Source: Candidatus Heimdallarchaeota archaeon (GTDB taxonomy: Archaea > Asgardarchaeota > Heimdallarchaeia > JABLTI01). Taken from it: DNA of 64,000 nucleotides. The notes below the pieces were generated by a model. The model searched no databases and was not told the origin of the DNA. It was given only the letters and a program-made list of their open reading frames with translations. Where the stretch lies: contig JAGXNT010000041.1 of NCBI GenBank assembly GCA_019894765.1, positions 1 through 64,000 on the forward strand, in the 5' to 3' direction. Position 1 is the stretch's first letter. Each line of letters starts with the position of its first letter. Made by a program: the position numbers and the translations under genes. Below are positions 8,557 through 17,438 of the stretch, piece by piece.

Positions 8557-9228
8557 TCATATTTTTTGATGGACATTCCCAATAAACTCCTCAACCAGAT
8601 TTAATCCCGAAATAATAGCACTTTTCCTTGCTATTTCAAAATCGTTGGCACCAACGATAAGTATGTAATTCAATGGTTGTAAATACTCTTTAACTTTTGT
8701 TAGAAATTCTGATTCAAATTCAGGAAAGTAATCCTCAATTTTAATGTCTTTCTCTGGAAATTGGATTTTTCCATCTGAATTTATCTTAAGGAAAAGAATA
8801 GCTTCTCCTCCATATGAAATTGCTATATCTCTTAATTTCCATGAAGGTTTTATTTTCACATTAGTCTGTCCAAGATTCTTCTTATTTGAAGTTAGCACCA
8901 GGTAGTAATGTTGTTTTGATGGAAAAACTACTTGGTCACACTTATCATGTTTTAAAATTAATGTGGATATTAAATTTACTAATTTCTTTCCTTTTGCAGT
9001 TAAGAAATGACCTGATCTTCCTATTGTAGCTTCAAGTAGTTCCTTCTTCTTTGCGTATTTTAGAAGCGATTTTGTACTGCTATCTGTAAGTTTGAGTTCA
9101 TTTTGAAGTTTATATCTGCCCATGGGATTTTTTTCGATGAGTAAAAGTGCTGTTACAAGATCGCTATCAGTGAATTCTGCTCGAGCACCCCTTTCACCTG
9201 TCTTGATCCAATGAACAACTTCAGACAA
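8557..9228 (-). CDS. Winged-helix DNA-binding protein with DUF4443-like C-terminal domain
   Basis: Residues about 20-90 form a winged helix: a helix pair with 'MGRYKLQNELKLTDSSTKSL' followed by a wing 'GRSGHFLTAKGKKL'. The pattern resembles MarR/DtxR-like archaeal regulators. The remaining 130 residues are an alpha/beta domain with 'ILIVGANDFEIARKSAI', similar to archaeal DUF4443 proteins that may sense a ligand. It lies 31 bp downstream of the PH-like membrane protein gene and 107 bp upstream of the Ca2+-ATPase on the same strand, so co-transcription with the membrane protein is likely. No effector can be named. The family name is held with moderate confidence. Confidence 0.65.
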   Translation of the reverse strand: MSEVVHWIKTGERGARAEFTDSDLVTALLLIEKNPMGRYKLQNELKLTDSSTKSLLKYAKKKELLEATIGRSGHFLTAKGKKLVNLISTLILKHDKCDQVVFPSKQHYYLVLTSNKKNLGQTNVKIKPSWKLRDIAISYGGEAILFLKINSDGKIQFPEKDIKIEDYFPEFESEFLTKVKEYLQPLNYILIVGANDFEIARKSAIISGLNLVEEFIGNVHQKI

Positions 9229-9259
9229 TTAATTATTCCTCATTTACTTATCATTCAAA

Positions 9260-9955
9260 TTAATCTTCTTCTATCTGAGTTGACTGGGTTAATTCAGACC
9301 AACACATAACTGCTTTCACTAATTTATCACTTTTTGATCCCCATAAGGGATAAGCTCGGATCCAATATTCTTTTTCCTCAGAAACAACCTGGATGATTTC
9401 CACACCGAAACGAAGTAGACCTCCTGTTCTTATAAGATAGAAGTAAAAACTATAACGAGCAAAAACACCAGTTATATTCTTATTTTCCACTGTGTTCCAC
9501 CAGAACACATTTCGCCATTTGATTTCTGTTTGAGTAATCTGTATTTTGTAAGTTACTGCACTCACTAATCTAATCAATGAGTAAAGATAAATTAAGGAAC
9601 CTAGTGACATCAAAATTGCAGCCCCTAGGATAACATAAGGGACAGATGAATATGAATCATCTAGAAGTATGAAACCAGGAACAAAAAAAGCAGAGCCAAG
9701 TATTAATAATGGAAGAAATTGAACTACAAGAAACAAAAGAACATCTTTAATATTAGCATCAAAATTCGTTCCGTTTTTTATTAATTCCAAAAGTTCCTCT
9801 CTTTCTTCTTCATCAATATCTTGTTTTATTGCTCTTTTTTCATCTTGTTTTATTCGTCTCTCATCGATTTCACTAATGCCCTCTCCACCAAGCATCGACT
9901 CCTTAAAGACTCGCTTTTTTTTATCATTGTCTTCCAGATTATCTGATTCACTCAT
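9260..9955 (-). CDS. Membrane protein with charged N-terminus, two TM helices and a PH-like domain
   Basis: The first 75 residues are very polar, with acidic/basic heptad-like helices (RRIKQDEKRAIKQDIDEEER). Two hydrophobic helices follow (about 80-102 and 106-132), then a strand-rich domain containing 'ITQTEIKWRNVFWWNTVENK' as expected for a PH-like domain on the cytoplasmic face. The design matches the gene at 643-1185 with an added coiled N-terminal region. It is first in a probable operon with the winged-helix gene (31-bp gap). No enzymatic motif is present; a scaffold or membrane-stress role would be a guess. Confidence 0.65.
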   Translation of the reverse strand: MSESDNLEDNDKKKRVFKESMLGGEGISEIDERRIKQDEKRAIKQDIDEEEREELLELIKNGTNFDANIKDVLLFLVVQFLPLLILGSAFFVPGFILLDDSYSSVPYVILGAAILMSLGSLIYLYSLIRLVSAVTYKIQITQTEIKWRNVFWWNTVENKNITGVFARYSFYFYLIRTGGLLRFGVEIIQVVSEEKEYWIRAYPLWGSKSDKLVKAVMCWSELTQSTQIEED

Positions 9956-10147
9956 CCAATTTTCCTCATGTTAAGCAATAACTGCTAGTGCATTTTACTA
10001 TTAATTTACATAATAGTTTTAGAATATTCCGTTTTCTCTCTTCAAAGAATTAATAACACATTAGGTAAATGTTTTTTCATACTTAAGATAAATTAATAAA
10101 AGAAGTGAAAAACTAATTCAGCTGATTTATGCGTGAAGGTTAAAACT

Positions 10148-10405
10148 ATGGAAGTACATCAACATCCAGAGGATAAGTATTACTTCTCAACAGATGAAGA
10201 GCGATGCAAAGGATGTGGACTTTGTATAGAATTTTGTCCTAAGGATTGTCTTGGATTTTCTGAGGAAATTAATGAAAAGGGTTGGCGTGTTGCAAAAATG
10301 CATCGAATGACCGATTGCATAAAGTGTTACATGTGCGAAAGAATGTGCCCAGATTTTGCCATTTTTGTAAACGAAGAGGATTCAGCTGAAAAAGCTAAAA
10401 CTTAA
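10148..10405 (+). CDS. korD: 2-oxoacid:ferredoxin oxidoreductase delta subunit (two 4Fe-4S ferredoxin)
   Basis: This small protein has two complete Cys-x2-Cys-x2-Cys-x3-Cys-Pro cluster motifs, CKGCGLCIEFCP and CIKCYMCERMCP, each binding a 4Fe-4S centre. It carries electrons from the thiamine-diphosphate site of the alpha/beta subunits to ferredoxin. It is first in a tight operon whose next genes are the alpha, beta and gamma subunits, which fixes its role. The ATG at 10148 has GAAGG about 7 nt upstream; a GTG at 10133 is an alternative. A stretch AATTAATAAA at about 10091 could be the TATA element of the operon. Confidence 0.88.
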   Translation: MEVHQHPEDKYYFSTDEERCKGCGLCIEFCPKDCLGFSEEINEKGWRVAKMHRMTDCIKCYMCERMCPDFAIFVNEEDSAEKAKT

Positions 10406-10434
10406 AAGATATTCAGAAACAGGAGTAGATACAA

Positions 10435-11607
10435 GTGGTCGTAGAAAAACAGCAACATAAAGTCTTGACTGGTACTTATTTCAAAAATGGTAATTGGGCA
10501 ATTGTAGAGGGTGCTATAGCAAGTGGGATAGCAGAATTTTTTGCTTATCCAATTTCACCAGCATCAGAAATTGTTGAATACGTTAGTTTTAGACTTCCAT
10601 CTGTGGGTGGAAAAGCAGCATTTATTGTAGAAGATGAAATTGCATCCATAAATATGTGTATAGGAGCATCTTGGGCAGGATCAAAAGTTCTGACTGCAAC
10701 ATCAGGTCCTGGGTTTTCACTTAAACAAGAAGGACTTGGTTTAGCTTATATGACTGAAACTCCTTTAGTTTGCGTTAATATTATGCGAGGAGGACCTTCG
10801 ACTGGTTTACCAACCTTTTCTGCACAAGGAGATTATATGCAAGCACAATTTGGTTCTCATGGTGATTATCCAGCTATTGCGCTTACACCTTGGTCTGTTC
10901 AAGAGTGTTTCGATTTGACAATAGAAGCTTTCAATATCTCTGAGCAATTACGATCACCAGTTATACTCTTAGCCGATGGGGAAGTTGGAAGAATGATGGA
11001 AGCAATAACAATCCCAGCTGAAGAAGACATTAAAGTTATAGATCGTAAAAAACCACCCAAAAATATAGCTAAGTCAAAATTCATGCAATATGATGTTTCT
11101 GGACAGGATGATCTTGTTCCACCAATGGCTCATTTTGGTGAAGGGTATAATATTTTCGGAACTGGATTAACTCATACAGAAGATGGATTACCAAAACTAG
11201 ATGAAGACTTACACATTGAATTGATTACAAGATTATACAAGAAAATCGAAATAAACAAACATCTCTTTCCAGAACCTTATACTTATGAAATTGAGGATGC
11301 GGAGATTGTGGTGATTGCGACAGGCATTACTGCAAGGGCAAGTTTACAAGCAGTTATGGACGCGAGAGATCAAGGGATAAAAGCAGGATTATATAGACCA
11401 ATAACTGTCTGGCCATTTCCAAAGGAAGATATTGAAAAAATTGCTCAAAAAGCAGAAATTATTGTTGCTGAAATGAGCGTGGGACAATTAATTTGGCCAG
11501 TGGAACGCTACGCAAAGAAAGAATGCACACTAGTGGCAAGAATTGGTGGTACGCCACCTGAACCCAAGAAAATCTTGGATTCAATTAGAAAGTTAGTAAA
11601 GAAGTGA
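10435..11607 (+). CDS. korA: 2-oxoacid:ferredoxin oxidoreductase alpha subunit (KorA-like)
   Basis: The 390-aa subunit contains the pyrimidine-binding domain of the oxidoreductase (GNWAIVEGAIASG, YPISPASEI, EDEIASI) and the 'ATSGPGFSLKQEGLG' signature, followed by domain II (EIVVIATGITARA) near the C-terminus. With the beta subunit it decarboxylates a 2-oxoacid using thiamine diphosphate and CoA and passes electrons to ferredoxin. The separate gamma subunit and the 390-aa size fit 2-oxoglutarate oxidoreductase more than pyruvate oxidoreductase, but substrate is inference. It starts at a GTG with AGGAG 9 nt upstream, 29 bp after korD. Confidence 0.9.
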   Translation: MVVEKQQHKVLTGTYFKNGNWAIVEGAIASGIAEFFAYPISPASEIVEYVSFRLPSVGGKAAFIVEDEIASINMCIGASWAGSKVLTATSGPGFSLKQEGLGLAYMTETPLVCVNIMRGGPSTGLPTFSAQGDYMQAQFGSHGDYPAIALTPWSVQECFDLTIEAFNISEQLRSPVILLADGEVGRMMEAITIPAEEDIKVIDRKKPPKNIAKSKFMQYDVSGQDDLVPPMAHFGEGYNIFGTGLTHTEDGLPKLDEDLHIELITRLYKKIEINKHLFPEPYTYEIEDAEIVVIATGITARASLQAVMDARDQGIKAGLYRPITVWPFPKEDIEKIAQKAEIIVAEMSVGQLIWPVERYAKKECTLVARIGGTPPEPKKILDSIRKLVKK

Positions 11608-11615
11608 AGGGAAAA

Positions 11616-12524
11616 ATGGCAGAAAAAAGTAAAGAAATCGATAAAAGCACGATTATCAAAAAAGCACCAAAGGAACTCAAACATACTCAAGAAGCATTGT
11701 TAAGAAAGAAGTCTATACCAACAATCTATTGTCCTGGATGTGGTATTGGAACTACTATTCATGCTTTCCTAGAAGCAATAACAAAATACTGTCAAATTCC
11801 ACATGACCAAATTTTCGTTGTGAGTGGAATTGGCTGCACAGGGAGAGCAAGTGGCTATATTAATTTGGATGGTTTCCATGCTATACACGGTAGAGCAATA
11901 CCTTTTGCATCTGGTGTAGAAATCGCAAACCCTCCATTAAAACCTGTAGTAATTTCCGGAGATGGAGATTTATTCTCTATAGGACTAGGGCATTTAGCTC
12001 ATGCTGCAAGAAGAAACATAGATATGACTGTAATTTGTGTGAATAATGCTATCTATGGTTTAACCGGAGGACAAGATGCACCTACAACTCCAGTTGGAGC
12101 AAAATCAAGAACTACTCCTTATGGAAAAATTTCGTTACCATTTAATCTATCTCATATTACTATAGCCAATGGAGCTACTTTTTGTGCACGATATACAGTT
12201 TATGAGTTTGTACAATTATCAAAAGCTATTGGAAGAGCAATGAACCACCAGGGATTTTCATTTATTGAAGTTGTTTCAAATTGTCATGTACATTTTGGAA
12301 AAAGCAATAACCTAGGGGATGCAATTGCTATGCGGCAGATGTTCAAGAAAGCTCGTGTTAGAATGACGGAAGAGGATATTGGTTTTAACTGGCACAAAAC
12401 CAATATTGAATATGTAGTTGGTAAAGGATTTACTAAGATCCCTACAGGTGTCTTTCTTAATGAGAAAGATGAACCAGAAGAATTTTCGGAGCGAATTACC
12501 GATGCTTATGAATTCAAAAAGTAA
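11616..12524 (+). CDS. korB: 2-oxoacid:ferredoxin oxidoreductase beta subunit (KorB-like)
   Basis: The 302-aa subunit has the thiamine diphosphate and Mg2+ site GDGDLFSIG...NNAIYGLTGGQ and the cluster/active-site segment YCPGCGIGTT with GIGCTGR. 'HGRAIPFASG' is typical of the 2-oxoglutarate/KorB branch. It catalyses decarboxylation and CoA-thioester formation together with KorA. The ATG at 11616 follows GAAGGG by 5 nt and is preferred over a GTG at 11604 that overlaps the korA stop. Its 3' end overlaps the gamma-subunit gene by 23 bp, so translation is probably coupled. Confidence 0.9.
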   Translation: MAEKSKEIDKSTIIKKAPKELKHTQEALLRKKSIPTIYCPGCGIGTTIHAFLEAITKYCQIPHDQIFVVSGIGCTGRASGYINLDGFHAIHGRAIPFASGVEIANPPLKPVVISGDGDLFSIGLGHLAHAARRNIDMTVICVNNAIYGLTGGQDAPTTPVGAKSRTTPYGKISLPFNLSHITIANGATFCARYTVYEFVQLSKAIGRAMNHQGFSFIEVVSNCHVHFGKSNNLGDAIAMRQMFKKARVRMTEEDIGFNWHKTNIEYVVGKGFTKIPTGVFLNEKDEPEEFSERITDAYEFKK

Positions 12525-13104
12525 GAATTGTGATATTAACATAATGATTAGAGGGATAGGTGGTCAAGGAGTCAAACTAGCTGGAACTATAATCGGTCAA
12601 GCAGCTATTATCGATGGACGCTCAGCTGTGCAAAGTACGAAGTATGGTTCAGCAATTACCGGTGGAGAGACTCGAAGTGAAATAAAAGTTTCAACTGAGA
12701 AGATAATTTATCCAAGAATAACTGATATTGATGTATATGTAGCATTAACCTTAGATGATCTTGAGAATTATTTTGAATCGTTGATTTACATCACTGCACT
12801 TGAGGTTGCTAAAGAAATTCCGGAACCAATTAAAGACAAGATTATACTTGCTCCTATGATTGAAATTGCTGAGGAAGCTGGCAGTATAAAAGCTATGAAT
12901 ATGGTTTTACTTGGGATTCTCAATCAGCTCTTTAATTTGGCTTCTCCAGAAGCATTTATTGGAACAATAAAATATCTTACAGATGAAAGATTTAATGAAA
13001 TAAATATCAAGGCTTTCCAAAAAGGATTAACTCTTGATTTAACAAAATACAATTCTAAAGAGGTACTTTCATCAGCGGATGTTTGCCGAATAAAAGAGGG
13101 ATGA
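12502..13104 (+). CDS. korC: 2-oxoacid:ferredoxin oxidoreductase gamma subunit (KorC-like)
   Basis: The protein has the POR/KOR gamma-domain opening IMIRGIGGQGVKLAGTIIGQ with a Rossmann-like glycine motif, then 'STKYGSAITGGETRSEIKVS' that contacts the alpha subunit. It completes the four-subunit enzyme. The start is ATG 12502 (or 12508), with CGGAG about 10 nt upstream inside korB; a longer open frame back to 12418 is only the overlap with korB. It is the last gene of the operon and converges on the helical-repeat gene with 21 bp between stops. Confidence 0.87.
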   Translation: MLMNSKSKNCDINIMIRGIGGQGVKLAGTIIGQAAIIDGRSAVQSTKYGSAITGGETRSEIKVSTEKIIYPRITDIDVYVALTLDDLENYFESLIYITALEVAKEIPEPIKDKIILAPMIEIAEEAGSIKAMNMVLLGILNQLFNLASPEAFIGTIKYLTDERFNEINIKAFQKGLTLDLTKYNSKEVLSSADVCRIKEG

Positions 13105-13125
13105 AATCATTGGTAAAATAGAAAT

Positions 13126-13935
13126 TTAATCTCTTCCAAGTGTTCTAGTCTTATTTCTCAATTGAACTCCTTCATGATCAGGATAAGCTTTTGCCATACG
13201 TTCTAGCTCTGCTTCTAATTCATCAACTACATCTATATACTCATCATTTTTAGCAAAAGCATTCATTGCTGTCACAATTCCATTAGCTCTTTGCAAAACA
13301 AAATCTTCATCATTTGGGTAATCATCGGTTAATGCCATTAGCTCATCTAAAAGTGGAATTGCTGGTTTATATTCCTCATTTCTGCTGAGGTAACCCATTG
13401 AATTCACTAATCCTTTAGCAAGACATAGCTGTATATCTTGGTTTTCTTTATGAGTATTAGCTAGAATTATTAGTTCTTGAATAATTTCCTTTACTGGTTC
13501 CAAAAGCTTGCGTTGACCAAAATTAATAATGGAATTAACAAGCCCCCCTGCTAAGGAACGTTGGCAATTCATATTCGTTGGGTGGGTTTTAGCAAACGCA
13601 CGGAGTTCTTCTAGTCTCTCATACATTGTGTCATATTTATGCTTCTTCATAAGATAAGACATTGAATTTGAAATTGCAGTTGCAAAAAGATTCTGAATTT
13701 GTGTCATGTAACCATACTCTTGAACGAGACCTCTAAAACGCTCAAGAACTAATGCGATACCTTCAGGAGAACCTGACATGCCAAAAATTGTTATATTAAT
13801 CTCAAGCTTCTTTGCATAACGTAGTATTGCTATTTCATCATCTGGATTTTTCTTAATTTCATCAAGATAAACATCCAGTTCAGCATTAGTTTTATCAAAG
13901 AATTCCTGTTTTTTCTGCTCTTCTTCTTCCGTCAT
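13126..13935 (-). CDS. Alpha-helical repeat protein (TPR/HEAT-like)
   Basis: The 269-aa product is wholly helical and built from about five copies of a roughly 45-residue unit. Each unit carries a 'LAxGLVNSM..F/Y' core and a following charged helix ending in 'HP/YP', e.g. CQRSLAGGLVNSIINFG, LCLAKGLVNSMGYLS and LQRANGIVTAMNAFA. The periodicity is longer than TPR (34) and the 'G-x-V-N/T-x-M' signature is not one I can name. It has no signal peptide or TM helix and is likely a cytoplasmic protein-binding scaffold. It is monocistronic with about 125 bp to the aminotransferase gene. Function is unknown. Confidence 0.65.
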   Translation of the reverse strand: MTEEEEQKKQEFFDKTNAELDVYLDEIKKNPDDEIAILRYAKKLEINITIFGMSGSPEGIALVLERFRGLVQEYGYMTQIQNLFATAISNSMSYLMKKHKYDTMYERLEELRAFAKTHPTNMNCQRSLAGGLVNSIINFGQRKLLEPVKEIIQELIILANTHKENQDIQLCLAKGLVNSMGYLSRNEEYKPAIPLLDELMALTDDYPNDEDFVLQRANGIVTAMNAFAKNDEYIDVVDELEAELERMAKAYPDHEGVQLRNKTRTLGRD

Positions 13936-14060
13936 AGACTAATCTCCATGTCTCTTCTGTGCCAAACCAGAATAGTTTCAAATAAATCCCAATAGATGAT
14001 ATTAATCTTCCAAATATGGATTTAAACTTTTTAAAGTATTTTGGATATAATACATTTTTA

Positions 14061-15179
14061 TTAATAATTACTTACAATTTCTTCTAAAGCATTAATAAAT
14101 TCATTATTGTTTTCTTGGGTTGTTATAGACATTCTCAGACTATTATCGCATTTAGACATAGCACTCATATTTCTAACTAGTACTCCTTTTTCTTTTAACA
14201 ATCTTTGTTGAATCTTTGCAGCATCCATATTTTCAAAACGAAACAGAATAAAATTTGTATATGATTTGTAAGGAATGATTCCTTCTATTGATTTTAATCG
14301 ATTATAGACTTTCTCTCTTTCGTTAATGATATTTGATACAATTGTTGCAAGTGCATCTTTCTCTTGCAGAACTAATTTAGCTAATTCTAAAGAGGCAACG
14401 TTAACATTGAACGCAGGGAGTAATTCCTTTATTCGAGAAATTAAGAATTCATTTGCTAAAGCAAATCCAAGTCGCATACCTGCCATACCATGGAATTTAG
14501 ACATGCTCTTCATAATTATTAAATTCGGATGTTCATCTAATGCATTTACTAGAGAATATCCTCCAAAATCAGTATAGGTTTCATCCAATGCTACGATTCC
14601 AGGGAATTCTACTATTATTTTTCTAAGTTTCTGTTCATCGAATTGATTGCCTGTGGGATTATTTGGTGAACATAGAAATAATAGTCGATCGTTCTTTGGA
14701 GTTATATTTGATAGAATATAATCAGGATCAAGATCATAATCCGGAGGATCAGTCAGATATAACTCTGTAACATCACCACCTTGAACCTTTATCGCATGTT
14801 CATACATTGGATAAGTGGGAGCAATAATAACTGCTGAGAAACCTGCCTTAATTGTTAGTCGAACCATTAAATCAATAATTTTATCTCCACCATTACCAAC
14901 AACCACTTGATTTTGCTGCAATCTAAAATCTGAAGCAATTAAGTTACACAAAGAATCACAATAATCTTCAGGATAAATTCGTGGATCAATTCGCTCAGCG
15001 ACATCTTTGATAAGTTTCTGGATAAGTTCCTCGGGAAAAGCAAGATTTTCATTTAGACCAATTCTTACTTTAATCTTATCTTTGATTTTAGCTGGCATAA
15101 AACCAGATTTACCTTTGAAAGGATCATTTACTAATTGACTTACATCTAAATCTCTATTTGTCAGAGTAATCCCACACAA
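14061..15179 (-). CDS. Class I/II aminotransferase, histidinol-phosphate aminotransferase-like
   Basis: The 372-aa enzyme belongs to PLP fold type I. Visible landmarks are the N-terminal IGLNEN, GNGGDKIIDLM (phosphate site), SPNNPTGNQ (the Asn-Pro-Thr-Gly substrate motif), ALDETYTDF with the PLP-binding Asp and Tyr, SMSKFHGMAGMRLGF with the Schiff-base Lys, and a C-terminal LRMSI arginine. The overall match is to HisC and related archaeal aromatic/cobalamin aminotransferases (CobD-like). No histidine-pathway gene is near, so the substrate is uncertain. The best start is a TTG at 15179, without a clear ribosome site; the next ATG would remove the N-terminal arm. Confidence 0.8.
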   Translation of the reverse strand: MCGITLTNRDLDVSQLVNDPFKGKSGFMPAKIKDKIKVRIGLNENLAFPEELIQKLIKDVAERIDPRIYPEDYCDSLCNLIASDFRLQQNQVVVGNGGDKIIDLMVRLTIKAGFSAVIIAPTYPMYEHAIKVQGGDVTELYLTDPPDYDLDPDYILSNITPKNDRLLFLCSPNNPTGNQFDEQKLRKIIVEFPGIVALDETYTDFGGYSLVNALDEHPNLIIMKSMSKFHGMAGMRLGFALANEFLISRIKELLPAFNVNVASLELAKLVLQEKDALATIVSNIINEREKVYNRLKSIEGIIPYKSYTNFILFRFENMDAAKIQQRLLKEKGVLVRNMSAMSKCDNSLRMSITTQENNNEFINALEEIVSNY

Positions 15180-15268
15180 TTTGTTCTAATGCATTAATGA
15201 ATAACATTACTTATTAAAATGTCAAAGCTAAAAAATCTTCTTTGAGCATTTAAATAAAAAATACTATT

Positions 15269-15298
15269 TTTTGAGATACCTCAAAACACTTTTGAGAT
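15269..15298. promoter_or_regulatory. Palindrome plus direct repeat upstream of the glycosidase-like gene
   Basis: TTTTGAG (15269-15275) and CTCAAAA (15280-15286) form a perfect 7-bp inverted repeat with spacer ATAC. A further direct copy, TTTTGAGATA, begins at 15290, and TTTGAG also occurs at 15241. The cluster sits 20-50 nt before the ATG at 15318, near an ATATAATTA sequence, so it could be an operator. The binding protein is unknown. Confidence 0.4.
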
Positions 15299-15317
15299 AT
15301 AATTACAAGATATCCAT

Positions 15318-17306
15318 ATGAAGAAGCTCAACTTTAATCTTTCAGCTGAATGGTTCAGATTAATGATGATTTTCGTTGTAACGATAATTGTTGGAGCACT
15401 TGTCTTTTTAATCAATAATATGTTGGGTATTTTTAACATCATGCTGTTTATTATACAAGCAATTATTGGAATTATTTTTGCTGCTTGGTATACTAGAATT
15501 TTCTTAATTTATATCAGGGAGATTCGAAGAAAAGAACCGGAAAAAAAGGTAGGAATGCCGAAGGGATGGGCTATTTATGGTTTAATTACTTGTCTTATAA
15601 ATATTGGAATATGGGGTTTTATGTCTCCATTGATTTTTAATTTTCCAAAAATCTACTTTCTAATTCCAAGTCTTTTAGCAATGATTCAGATTTTCTATGT
15701 ATTCATATCCGGTAATAGAAAACGAATTAGAGACTGGTTTTTAGTCACCTACAATGTATTAGTGTTTCTCTACTTATTTAATTGGACATTAGTTGATTTT
15801 GGAGTTGATCTTCCAAATTTCTTGGGTGTTTTTGCTCATACACTTAACAGTGGTGTTATGTGGTGGCAGCTCGTTTTTGTTAATACTGGTGCATTCTTCG
15901 CTCCAACCTTCCTCTTTCCCCCCTACATGTTTAATCCGAGATATTACTTTGCTATGCCAATAGCTAATTATTTAGCTCAGAAAGAGACTCAAGAAAAAGA
16001 GATATCTGAAATGATCTCTTCAGATGAAAAAGAAACTGCTTTGAATAAGGAAGAAGGAGAAACTGAAGATTCAAATCAAAATGAAAAAGACTTACCGGGA
16101 GAAAGAACACCGTTCTTTGAAGAAAGGAGAAAGCAAGACAAATTAGATGAAGAAATAAAAACATTACGAAGAGAAATGTCCAAATCAAAAGAAGATAGTG
16201 ACGTTAAATATGCTCAATTCGTCGGTTCAAGTGATATGCCATTTGGATTTAGGAATTTCATCAATCGATTTGACTCATTTTTGCGACTCATTTCATTAAG
16301 CGTAATCCTTGTATTATTGGTTGTAACCCCCGTAGTTTTTGCTGGAAATGTTTTCATGAATGTAATTCCAAACTATCTGAAACAAGATTATGGCTTAAAA
16401 CCAGGAATGGATCTCACGATAAAAGGAAATGTCTTTTCAAGTTTCTATATAAGTGGCAATGTATCTGAAACTTGGAGTGATGACCTTGATAACGAAATCG
16501 CTTGGGCAAAAGAACTGCATGCAACTCATATTCGGTATGATGTTGGGGCTATTGCTTTGGCGAATAATAATACTCAAGATATTCTCAATCAAGGATTTCA
16601 ACGGATTAGAGATGAAGGATTAAAAATAGTTATTTCAGTTGCAGGTGATTTTGTATTCTCGAAACGAGATTTATTGAATATAATTTATAATAATTCATTA
16701 TTTATATCGCAAACATATCAGCCTGATTATATGGTTATTTTTAATGAGATAAATGGCGATCTGCAAAGCTACCAAACCCAAGATGTTACAATTCAAGAAT
16801 GGATGACTCATATTGAAAATGTTTCATCCTTAATTAAATCAAATAGTCCTACAACAAAAATCCTCATCACTTTTCTAGCAATTAAAAGTGGTAGCAATGA
16901 TTTCCAAGCAATTTTAGAAAACTCAACACTAAGTATTGATGCTATCGGAGTAACGTATTATCCAGTTTTGTTTGGGTGGCGAATGAACACCCTACTAGCA
17001 TACAACGACATATTTCAAAATTCAAATTCCTCTTTGAAATTCTGGATAAGTGAAGTTGGTATGGAATCATTCAATTTTGGAGAAGATGCACAGGCAAAAT
17101 TCTTAGGAAAAATTTTGAGCTTAGCTTCACTATCCACTGAAATAAACGCTGATGGTGTTTGCATCGAAAGCATGAGTGATAACATCGGTATAACAGTGGA
17201 TCGAGGAATAACAAACCATTTTGGCTTAATATATTACAATGGACGAAAGAAGAGAGCATTCGATGCGGTTGCTTATGCTTTTGGTAAAATAAGTGGAGTA
17301 ATTTGA
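15318..17306 (+). CDS. Membrane protein with an extracytoplasmic clan GH-A-like glycosidase domain
   Basis: The first 220 residues hold six hydrophobic helices. A long charged cytoplasmic loop (about 225-300) follows, then a seventh helix near 325-345, and finally a soluble domain (about 365-662) that should face outside. The soluble part looks like a TIM barrel: 'HATHIRYDVGAI' resembles strand 1, VIFNEIN carries Glu477 as candidate acid/base, and FWISEVGMES carries Glu579 as candidate nucleophile, both at strand ends as in clan GH-A (GH5/GH53-type). Catalysis on a glycan is therefore plausible but not shown. Joining a multi-pass membrane domain to such a barrel is unusual. The gene has its own promoter region with a palindrome. 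Confidence 0.7.
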   Translation: MKKLNFNLSAEWFRLMMIFVVTIIVGALVFLINNMLGIFNIMLFIIQAIIGIIFAAWYTRIFLIYIREIRRKEPEKKVGMPKGWAIYGLITCLINIGIWGFMSPLIFNFPKIYFLIPSLLAMIQIFYVFISGNRKRIRDWFLVTYNVLVFLYLFNWTLVDFGVDLPNFLGVFAHTLNSGVMWWQLVFVNTGAFFAPTFLFPPYMFNPRYYFAMPIANYLAQKETQEKEISEMISSDEKETALNKEEGETEDSNQNEKDLPGERTPFFEERRKQDKLDEEIKTLRREMSKSKEDSDVKYAQFVGSSDMPFGFRNFINRFDSFLRLISLSVILVLLVVTPVVFAGNVFMNVIPNYLKQDYGLKPGMDLTIKGNVFSSFYISGNVSETWSDDLDNEIAWAKELHATHIRYDVGAIALANNNTQDILNQGFQRIRDEGLKIVISVAGDFVFSKRDLLNIIYNNSLFISQTYQPDYMVIFNEINGDLQSYQTQDVTIQEWMTHIENVSSLIKSNSPTTKILITFLAIKSGSNDFQAILENSTLSIDAIGVTYYPVLFGWRMNTLLAYNDIFQNSNSSLKFWISEVGMESFNFGEDAQAKFLGKILSLASLSTEINADGVCIESMSDNIGITVDRGITNHFGLIYYNGRKKRAFDAVAYAFGKISGVI

Positions 17307-17438
17307 TAAAAAACCTTCATTTTGTTAGCAAAGCAATTTAAAGACAGTAAAATTTAATTGTCTATATAATAAAAATAGATAAAGTTAAAATAACCATCTT
17401 CGATAGATGAATCGATTTTGCCCGGAGGGCAACAAATC

